DNA of 64,000 nucleotides from Undibacterium sp. Jales W-56 (GTDB lineage Bacteria; Pseudomonadota; Gammaproteobacteria; Burkholderiales; Burkholderiaceae_D). Each line of letters opens with the position of its first letter. The first letter of the stretch is position 1. Position numbers and translations under genes: made by a program. A model generated the notes under the pieces. The model did not search any database. It was not told the DNA's origin and saw nothing but the letters and a program-made list of their open reading frames with translations. Below, one piece after another: positions 58,179 to 64,000 of the stretch. The DNA lies in NCBI RefSeq assembly GCF_025548535.1, contig NZ_JAJLQW010000001.1:1116001-1180000 (forward strand), in the 5' to 3' direction.

Positions 58179-59891
58179 ATGAATTTGCGTAACTTCCGAA
58201 TTGGTACACGGTTGGGTCTCGGTTTTGGTTTGATTATTGGTGGATTGATCCTTACCTTGGTATTGGCCAATGTATTAGCTGCAAAAAATAGAAATGCTTT
58301 AATTGAAGGATTAAATAACGCCAGCCAAAAGCAGGCGCTGGCCAATCTCATGAAAAGCGCTCTTTTTGAGAGCGGTATCTCTATGCGAAACATAGGAATA
58401 CAATCAGATGTCGCTGAAATGCAAAAAGAAGATAATAAAGTTAAATTGCAGCGTAAACGATACGAAGACGCCAAAGCAAAAATTTCCTCCTTAGGTTTAA
58501 ACGAAGAGGAAAAAAAATTACTCGATGAACTCGTAAAAACCGACAAAGAAATAGAAAAACCGTTTAAAGATGCCGTTGGTCAGGCACTCGCTTTTAACGG
58601 TGAAGGCGCTTCAAAAATTATTGCGACTGTCATTGATCCTTTAACTACCAAATCCATTCAACAAATTAATAAATTGGTTGAACTCCAGGAAGCAGATTCA
58701 AAAGCTCAATTTGAAACATCTGCTGCAAATAGCTCGAAACTGAGTTTTTGGTTGTTTCTGATCCTGATGTGCGCCTTGGTGATCGGTGTTTTTGTGGCCT
58801 GGATTATTACAAAGAGTATTACTTTACCTTTGAGTGATGCCGTGTCAGTGGCGGAACAGGTGGCAGCCGGAGATCTTTCCGCACAAGTATCGGTGAGCGG
58901 TAAGGATGAGGTTTCATCTTTGTTAAACGCGCTTAAAGATATGAACGATAGCTTGGGTAAAACTGTCGGTCAGGTTCGCTCTGGCACTGAAACGATCACA
59001 GTGGCCTCGCAAGAGATCGCCTCAGGGAACGCGGATCTCTCAAGCAGGACGGAATCGCAGGCCAGCTCACTGGAAGAGACCGCCAGCTCGATGGAAGAAC
59101 TCACCAGCACGGTCCGTCAAAATGCCGACAATGCCAGGCAAGCGAACCAACTGGTGGTCTCCGCCTCCAGTGTTGCAGTCAAAGGCGGCACCGTAGTAGG
59201 ACAAGTCGTCAGCACCATGGGCTCGATCAAAGACAGCTCGCGCAAGATTGTCGACATCATCAGCGTGATCGACAGCATCGCCTTCCAAACCAACATCCTC
59301 GCCCTCAACGCCGCGGTAGAAGCGGCCAGAGCCGGCGAGCAAGGACGCGGTTTTGCCGTCGTCGCCTCCGAAGTGCGCAATCTCGCCCAGCGCAGCGCCA
59401 GTGCCGCCAAAGAAATCAAAGCCCTGATCGACGATTCTGTGGACAAGGTAGAGCAGGGCGGCAAACTGGTCGATGAAGCCGGCAAGACCATGGACGAGAT
59501 CGTCACCAGCGTCCAGCACGTGGCCGACATCATGAGCGAAATCACCGCCGCCAGTCAGGAACAAAGCGCCGGGATTGAGCAAGTCAACCTGGCGATCACC
59601 CAGATGGACGAGATGACCCAGCAAAATGCGGCGCTGGTGGAACAGGCAGCGGCAGCGGCAGAGAGCATGGAAGAGCAGGCCCAGGCTTTGGCGCAAGCTG
59701 TTAGCGTCTTTAAGCTGGCAGCAAGCGATAATTTTGCAACGATAAAACCAGTCAAAGCGACAAAGACGGCAGCAAATCCAGCACCTAAGAGTGCTATGGC
59801 TGCGAAGCAGTTGACGGCGAAAAAGAGGCCGCCTTCGCCAGCCAGCAAACAACATGTTCAGTCTGCAGATGAGGAATGGAATGAATTTTGA
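58179..59891 (+). CDS. Methyl-accepting chemotaxis protein with C-terminal CheR/CheB tether
   Basis: Transmembrane chemoreceptor of 570 residues. TM1 (about 12-35), a helical periplasmic ligand domain of about 150 residues, TM2 ('[19 protein letters not shown]', about 190-210), HAMP, then the signalling hairpin with the tip '[20 protein letters not shown]' and '[20 protein letters not shown]'. It ends 'EEWNEF', an xWxxF pentapeptide of the kind that tethers CheR and CheB. The ATG at 58179 follows GGAGGAG. The signalling half is markedly more GC-rich than the sensor half (40 of 60 G+C in 59281-59340 against 19 of 60 in 58501-58560). The ligand is unknown. Confidence 0.95.
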   Translation: MNLRNFRIGTRLGLGFGLIIGGLILTLVLANVLAAKNRNALIEGLNNASQKQALANLMKSALFESGISMRNIGIQSDVAEMQKEDNKVKLQRKRYEDAKAKISSLGLNEEEKKLLDELVKTDKEIEKPFKDAVGQALAFNGEGASKIIATVIDPLTTKSIQQINKLVELQEADSKAQFETSAANSSKLSFWLFLILMCALVIGVFVAWIITKSITLPLSDAVSVAEQVAAGDLSAQVSVSGKDEVSSLLNALKDMNDSLGKTVGQVRSGTETITVASQEIASGNADLSSRTESQASSLEETASSMEELTSTVRQNADNARQANQLVVSASSVAVKGGTVVGQVVSTMGSIKDSSRKIVDIISVIDSIAFQTNILALNAAVEAARAGEQGRGFAVVASEVRNLAQRSASAAKEIKALIDDSVDKVEQGGKLVDEAGKTMDEIVTSVQHVADIMSEITAASQEQSAGIEQVNLAITQMDEMTQQNAALVEQAAAAAESMEEQAQALAQAVSVFKLAASDNFATIKPVKATKTAANPAPKSAMAAKQLTAKKRPPSPASKQHVQSADEEWNEF

Positions 59892-60107
59892 ACGGATTGA
59901 AGTAATTCGGTTTCGGGTGGGCTTGTACGTCCCCCCAAAATTGTTTGATGACGATTTCAACTAATTCAATCGTATGAATTCTATGTATGTTCGTTGTTTG
60001 GCGGTGAAGTTAGGTTGACTGATTATGTCAGACGTATTTTATAGATGAAATCAATCCTGTAAGAAAATGGTGGTTGGTTAAATAGGCCGCATGTTAAGGA
60101 TAGATTA

Positions 60108-61001
60108 ATGACTAAATCTGCTGAAAAAAACAAATCTGGAACAACAAAGGAATTTGATTTCAATGGAAAAGACTTTGACCGGGTTAGAGGATTAATATAT
60201 CAAAAGGCAGGAATTTCTTTGGCTGACAGTAAGCAGGAAATGGTTTACAGCCGCTTGGCTCGCCGTCTGCGTGCAACAGGTATTAACTCGTTTTCTGTAT
60301 ATTTAGACCTATTGGAAAAAGAGTCTTCCGGCTCGGAATGGGAAGCCTTTACCAATGCACTGACAACCAATCTCACGTCATTCTTTCGGGAAGAGCATCA
60401 TTTTCCCTTGCTGGCAGAACATGTTAAGAAGAGAAAAGAACCTATCAACGTCTGGTGCTCGGCAAGTTCGACGGGGGAAGAACCTTATTCGATCGCTATG
60501 ACTTTATGTGAAGCATTTGGAACATTGAAGCCGCCGGCACATATTATTGCAACAGATATTGATACTAATGTTTTGGCAACAGCATTTAGGGGAGTTTATA
60601 ACCTAGACCGACTGGATAAGATGTCGCCAGAGCGAGCGAAGAAATTTTTCCTTAAGGGAAAAGGCGCCCAAGATGGATTGGTAAGAGTAAGGCAAGAATT
60701 GCGGGATCTGATCACATTTAAACAACTCAATCTTTTATCGGATAGTTGGTCTGTCAATGGTGAGTTTGATGCGATTTTTTGTCGCAACGTGATGATTTAT
60801 TTTGACAAATCAACTCAGGGAAAAATTTTAAAAAAATTCGTTCCGCTCATGAAGCCAGATGGCTTACTTTTTGCCGGACATTCTGAGAATTTTTTGTATG
60901 TTTCCGATGACTTCAAATTAAGAGGTAAAACAGTCTATGAGCTGGCGAGTGTCTATGATATGCGCCGTAAGGCTGTTTCGCATCATACAAACAAGGGTTA
61001 A
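60108..61001 (+). CDS. cheR: Chemotaxis protein methyltransferase CheR
   Basis: SAM-dependent methylation of receptor glutamates. It has 297 residues: an N-terminal helical domain ('FDRVRGLIYQKAGISLADSK') and a Rossmann domain with 'NLTSFFREEHHFPLLAEHV', 'VWCSASSTGEEPYSIAMTL', 'ATDIDTNVLATAFRGVY' and 'DAIFCRNVMIYFDKSTQGKI'. The 216 bases between the MCP and this gene contain no coding frame. AAGGAT lies 7 bases upstream of the ATG. It is followed by cheD after 3 bases. Confidence 0.96.
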   Translation: MTKSAEKNKSGTTKEFDFNGKDFDRVRGLIYQKAGISLADSKQEMVYSRLARRLRATGINSFSVYLDLLEKESSGSEWEAFTNALTTNLTSFFREEHHFPLLAEHVKKRKEPINVWCSASSTGEEPYSIAMTLCEAFGTLKPPAHIIATDIDTNVLATAFRGVYNLDRLDKMSPERAKKFFLKGKGAQDGLVRVRQELRDLITFKQLNLLSDSWSVNGEFDAIFCRNVMIYFDKSTQGKILKKFVPLMKPDGLLFAGHSENFLYVSDDFKLRGKTVYELASVYDMRRKAVSHHTNKG

Positions 61002-61004
61002 GTC

Positions 61005-61613
61005 ATGAGCCAATTAAGTGAAGAGCATTTTGCGACGAATATTTATTACGATCGCACATTTGATTGCGATGCCGCAAAAATTTTACCTGGGGAATTCTAT
61101 TTCACTGGGAAGGATATGTTGATTGTTACTGTGCTTGGTTCGTGTGTGTCGGCATGTATCCGGGATCGGGTTTCCGGAGTTGGTGGTATGAATCATTTCA
61201 TGCTTCCTGATGGCGGCGCGGATACGGATAATCCCGTATCGGTATCCATGCGCTATGGCACCTATGCAATGGAAATTTTAATTAATGAATTATTGAAAGC
61301 AGGAGCTAAACGCGAGAATATGGAGGCCAAAGTATTCGGTGGCGGAAATGTTTTGCGCGGATTCACTGCGATCAACGTAGGTGAGCGTAATGCGAAATTT
61401 GTACTCGATTATCTTCGCGCTGAAAGAATGCGCGTAATCGCCGAAGACCTTAATGATATCTATCCTCGCAAAGTATATTTTTTTCCAAAAACTGGAAAAG
61501 TCTTAGTAAAGAAATTGAAAGTTGAACACAATGACACCTTGCGCAAACGTGAGCAAGACTATGCAAGCCGTCTTAAGACGGCACCAGTCGGTGGTGATAT
61601 TGATCTTTTTTAA
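61005..61613 (+). CDS. cheD: Chemoreceptor glutamine deamidase CheD
   Basis: Deamidates receptor Gln residues to Glu for methylation. It has 202 residues with catalytic C47 in 'VLGSCVSACIRD' and H64 in 'GGMNHFMLPD', and 'AKVFGGGNVLRGF'. In Gram-positives CheD partners with CheC; no CheC is visible here. The C-terminus is 'GGDIDLF', matched by the CheZ-like protein at 54474-55022. cheB follows at 39 bases. Confidence 0.95.
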   Translation: MSQLSEEHFATNIYYDRTFDCDAAKILPGEFYFTGKDMLIVTVLGSCVSACIRDRVSGVGGMNHFMLPDGGADTDNPVSVSMRYGTYAMEILINELLKAGAKRENMEAKVFGGGNVLRGFTAINVGERNAKFVLDYLRAERMRVIAEDLNDIYPRKVYFFPKTGKVLVKKLKVEHNDTLRKREQDYASRLKTAPVGGDIDLF

Positions 61614-61652
61614 AATCTATTGAAAAAATCTAGCGTTGACGCGGAATATTTT

Positions 61653-62726
61653 ATGAAAATTAAAGTGTTAATCGTAGATGACTCAGCACTGATTCGTAGT
61701 GTGATGAGTGAAATCATCGGCAGCCAACCAGACATGGAGGTTGTTGGCGTTGCCCCTGATCCTTTGGTCGCCAGAGATCTGATTAAGCAAACTAATCCAG
61801 ATGTTTTAACACTGGATGTTGAGATGCCGAAGATGGATGGACTGGATTTTTTAGAAAAATTGATGCGTCTCCGGCCTATGCCAGTCGTCATGGTATCTTC
61901 TTTAACGGAGCGCGGATCTGAAATTACGATGCGGGCCCTGGAACTTGGTGCAGTTGATTTTGTTACTAAACCTAAGTTGTCGATTCAAAGCGGGATGCTC
62001 GAATATACAGAGCTGATCGCCGATAAAATTCGTGCGGCGTCAAAAGCCAGAATTCGGCCAAGGACAATCCATGCAAGTGATGGCGATAAAGGGATTACAT
62101 CGCTTCCTTTAGTTAAGAATCCCCTGACAAGTAGCGAGAAGTTAATCATCGTGGGAGCTTCCACAGGCGGTACCGAGGCAATTAAAAATTTCCTGGTTCA
62201 AATGCCCTCAGATTGCCCGGGAATTTTAATTACTCAACATATGCCTGAAGGTTTTACCCGTTCATTTGCGAAGCGGCTGGACGGTTTGTGCAAGATTTCA
62301 GTAAGCGAGGCTGTTGGCGGTGAGCGCGTTTTGCCCGGACATGCTTATATTGCGCCGGGTCATTCTCATTTGTTGTTAGCCCGAAGCGGCGCAAACTATG
62401 TGACTCAACTGGATGATGGACCGCCAGTAAATAGACACCGCCCCTCGGTTGATGTGTTGTTCAGGTCTGCCGCTACATATGCTGGCAAAAATGCAGTTGG
62501 AGTGATTCTTACGGGAATGGGTAAAGATGGTGCCAACGGGATGTTGGAAATGAAAAATGCTGGTGCGCACAATTTTGCCCAAGATGAAGCAACTTGTGTA
62601 GTATTTGGGATGCCGCGTGAAGCGATTGCGGTAGGGGCCGCGCATGAAATTGGCCCTTTAAATGAACTGCCTTCAATGGTGTTGCATTATTTAGCTTTAC
62701 ATGGCAGTCGTGCTTTACGTGTTTAG
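61653..62726 (+). CDS. cheB: Chemotaxis response regulator/protein-glutamate methylesterase CheB
   Basis: Removes methyl groups from receptors when phosphorylated by CheA. It has 357 residues: a receiver domain with D9, D10 and phosphoacceptor D55 ('[18 protein letters not shown]'), a linker, and a methylesterase domain with the Ser-His-Asp triad in '[17 protein letters not shown]', '[13 protein letters not shown]' and '[13 protein letters not shown]'. I use the ATG at 61653, which gives the family N-terminus '[15 protein letters not shown]'. A TTG at 61620 is in frame. Confidence 0.96.
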   Translation: MKIKVLIVDDSALIRSVMSEIIGSQPDMEVVGVAPDPLVARDLIKQTNPDVLTLDVEMPKMDGLDFLEKLMRLRPMPVVMVSSLTERGSEITMRALELGAVDFVTKPKLSIQSGMLEYTELIADKIRAASKARIRPRTIHASDGDKGITSLPLVKNPLTSSEKLIIVGASTGGTEAIKNFLVQMPSDCPGILITQHMPEGFTRSFAKRLDGLCKISVSEAVGGERVLPGHAYIAPGHSHLLLARSGANYVTQLDDGPPVNRHRPSVDVLFRSAATYAGKNAVGVILTGMGKDGANGMLEMKNAGAHNFAQDEATCVVFGMPREAIAVGAAHEIGPLNELPSMVLHYLALHGSRALRV

Positions 62727-62779
62727 ATTGCACAAGTCAAAATTGTTATTAATTTTTAGAAGCACTTTGTATTAAACTG

Positions 62780-62787
62780 ACCGATAA
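62780..62787 (+). promoter_or_regulatory. Possible sigma-28 -10 element before cheY-cheZ
   Basis: ACCGATAA matches the FliA -10 consensus GCCGATAA at 7 of 8 positions. The -35 position at the standard spacing (62761-62768, AGCACTTT) matches TAAAGTTT at only 4 of 8. It sits about 40 bases before the cheY start in the only spacer of more than 50 bases after cheR. Confidence 0.35.
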
Positions 62788-62825
62788 TGTTAATAACTAT
62801 CTTTAAAGAAACAATGGAGTAATTC

Positions 62826-63221
62826 ATGGCCGATCAGAACCTGAAGTTTTTAGTTGTAGATGATTTTTCAACGATGCGTCGTATCGTTAGAAATTTGCTG
62901 AAAGAACTTGGCTATTCCAATGTGGATGAAGCTGAGGACGGTGCCATGGGACTGGCCAAATTGAAGAGTGGCGATTTTGATTTTGTAATTTCAGACTGGA
63001 ATATGCCAAATATGGACGGCTTGACAATGCTTCAGCATATTCGTGCTGATCCTGCATTGGCGAAAATGCCTGTACTGATGGTGACCGCAGAAGCCAAGAA
63101 GGAAAATATTATCGCCGCTGCGCAAGCCGGAGCAAATGGTTACGTGGTCAAACCATTCACTGCCGCAACTCTTGACGAAAAACTCTCCAAAATTTTTGAG
63201 AAATTAGGAAAGCCTGCGTAG
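62826..63221 (+). CDS. cheY: Chemotaxis response regulator CheY (CheY2)
   Basis: Single receiver domain of 131 residues that binds FliM to change motor rotation. It shows close similarity to E. coli CheY: '[20 protein letters not shown]' with D12 and D13, phosphoacceptor D57 in '[14 protein letters not shown]', '[20 protein letters not shown]' and '[16 protein letters not shown]' with the conserved Lys. Its position next to cheZ marks it as the main motor-binding CheY. The spacer to cheZ is 27 bases. Confidence 0.97.
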   Translation: MADQNLKFLVVDDFSTMRRIVRNLLKELGYSNVDEAEDGAMGLAKLKSGDFDFVISDWNMPNMDGLTMLQHIRADPALAKMPVLMVTAEAKKENIIAAAQAGANGYVVKPFTAATLDEKLSKIFEKLGKPA

Positions 63222-63248
63222 CAAAGAATAACCTGTCAAGGAGCTACG

Positions 63249-63881
63249 ATGACTAATGGTACGAACGTCAATGATCAGCATGATGAACTACTTTCAAGAG
63301 TGGGTCACATGACTAGGTTGTTGCATGATAGTTTACGTGGCCTGGGATTGGATAAGTTGCTCGAAAGAGCTGCAGAGGATATTCCCGATGTCCGGGATCG
63401 GCTCGACTACGTCGCAAAAATGTCTGAACAGGCTGCACAGCGCGTACTTAACGCAACTGATGAGGCAATTCCACTGCAAGAGTCTCTTGACGATGGGGCA
63501 AAAAAAATTGCAACTGACTTAGAACAGATGATCTCCAGCGCGACGACATTAGAGCAATATCAGCAGACTGCACAAGAGACACTCGCTTATTTAAAACTAG
63601 TCAACATTAATAGTAAAGAGACCAAATCGCATCTGATGAATATCATGATGGCGCAGGATTTTCAGGATTTAACCGGGCAAGTGATCAAGAGAGTGACTGA
63701 TATTGCACAGAATCTGGAGCAACAGCTCGTGCAATTGTTGATTGACTATTCTCCTGATGAAGTCAAACGAGAAGTTGCGGATGGTCTGTTGAATGGACCT
63801 CAGATTAATCCCGAAGGTAATGTTGATGTGGTGGCAAATCAAGGCCAGGTTGATGATTTGCTTGATAGTCTTGGATTTTAA
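63249..63881 (+). CDS. cheZ: Protein phosphatase CheZ
   Basis: Dephosphorylates CheY-P to end the tumble signal. It has 210 residues (E. coli 214): a long helical hairpin with the active-site segment 'MAQDFQDLTGQVIKRVTDIA' (D140, Q144), an acidic/Gln linker and the CheY-binding tail 'GQVDDLLDSLGF', identical to that of enterobacteria in its last residues. AAGGAG lies 6 bases before the ATG. Confidence 0.97.
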   Translation: MTNGTNVNDQHDELLSRVGHMTRLLHDSLRGLGLDKLLERAAEDIPDVRDRLDYVAKMSEQAAQRVLNATDEAIPLQESLDDGAKKIATDLEQMISSATTLEQYQQTAQETLAYLKLVNINSKETKSHLMNIMMAQDFQDLTGQVIKRVTDIAQNLEQQLVQLLIDYSPDEVKREVADGLLNGPQINPEGNVDVVANQGQVDDLLDSLGF

Positions 63882-63922
63882 TTACTCCTTTCGCTTAATA
63901 AAATTAATACTACTTATCTCAT

Positions 63923-64000
63923 ATGAATGAAACTAATTTCATTGTTAGAGAGCCTTTGCTTGATCCCAAGCAGCGTGTCATTGGTTTTCAATTGTCCTGG
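63923..64000 (+). CDS. Start of an EAL/HDOD-type signalling protein (truncated by window end)
   Basis: Only 26 codons are visible ('MNETNFIVREPLLDPKQRVI' then GFQLSW). The pattern VREPLLDPxQRVIGF-LSW is typical of the N-terminus of EAL/HDOD domain proteins (YuxH type), often found near flagellar genes in Burkholderiales. It begins 41 bases after cheZ. Identification beyond this is not possible here. Confidence 0.55.
   Translation, partial: MNETNFIVREPLLDPKQRVIGFQLSW

Noticed and set aside
59067..59960. 297-codon minus-strand frame over the MCP gene
   Set aside because: It is a shadow of the GC-rich signalling domain. It has no ribosome binding site and the plus-strand gene is certain. The same applies to the 142-codon frame at 59117-59545.

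Overview
The window is an ordinary, gene-dense chromosomal segment of a motile Gram-negative bacterium. The gene set and order point to the Betaproteobacteria, order Burkholderiales, most likely an Oxalobacteraceae relative. Supporting evidence is the surE-pcm-nlpD-rpoS block, the ndk-rlmN-pilW-rodZ-ispG-hisS-yfgM-bamB-der-hfq-hflX-hflK-hflC-hisZ-purA run, a Burkholderiales-type trimeric porin, and flhDC heading a motAB-che cluster. The genus assignment is inference. I see no phage, insertion sequence, CRISPR array or rRNA. There is one tRNA.

Layout. (1) 1-5324: the end of a type II secretion operon (gspD 3' part, gspE, gspF, a short gspC) followed without a gap by a divergent uracil-DNA-glycosylase-like protein whose catalytic Asp is replaced. 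(2) 5531-12859: an HD-GYP c-di-GMP phosphodiesterase facing a minus-strand group made of a porin, an MFS transporter, gluconokinase and a LacI-type regulator with two matching operators, then a quinone oxidoreductase. (3) 12968-18195: surE-pcm-nlpD-rpoS-rlmD. (4) 18562-34856: the long housekeeping run from ndk to purA and a phosphoribosyltransferase. (5) 35072-41772: a hemolysin III-like protein, tRNA-Leu(CAG) with a consensus promoter, RNase R, rlmB, cysE, and the minus-strand lpxH and ppiB. (6) 41815-44793: periplasmic ppiA, an L,D-transpeptidase and a TPR protein, all on the minus strand; the last two are coupled and share an NTF2-like C-terminal domain. (7) 44979-50189: cysS, a DNA-3-methyladenine glycosylase, accA, tilS and dnaQ. 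(8) 50190-64000: a long AT-rich leader with a near-consensus sigma-28 promoter, then flhD, flhC, a membrane-anchored methyltransferase, motA, motB, a CheZ-like phosphatase, cheY, cheA, cheW, an MCP, cheR, cheD, cheB, cheY, cheZ and the start of what looks like an EAL-type protein.

How the genes work together. The last 13 kb encode the flagellar master regulator, the stator and a complete chemosensory pathway (receptor, CheA/CheW, adaptation by CheR/CheB/CheD, two CheY proteins and two CheZ-type phosphatases). The gnt genes form a small gluconate uptake and phosphorylation unit under LacI-family control. Most of the rest is translation, RNA maintenance, envelope assembly and cofactor or nucleotide metabolism.

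Nothing in the window looks like a wholly new multi-gene system. The least explained items are the UNG-like protein lacking its catalytic Asp, the membrane methyltransferase between flhC and motA, the CheZ-like/CheY pair next to motB, the sigma-28-like promoter in front of flhDC, and a GC-rich, mosaic-looking signalling domain in the MCP.
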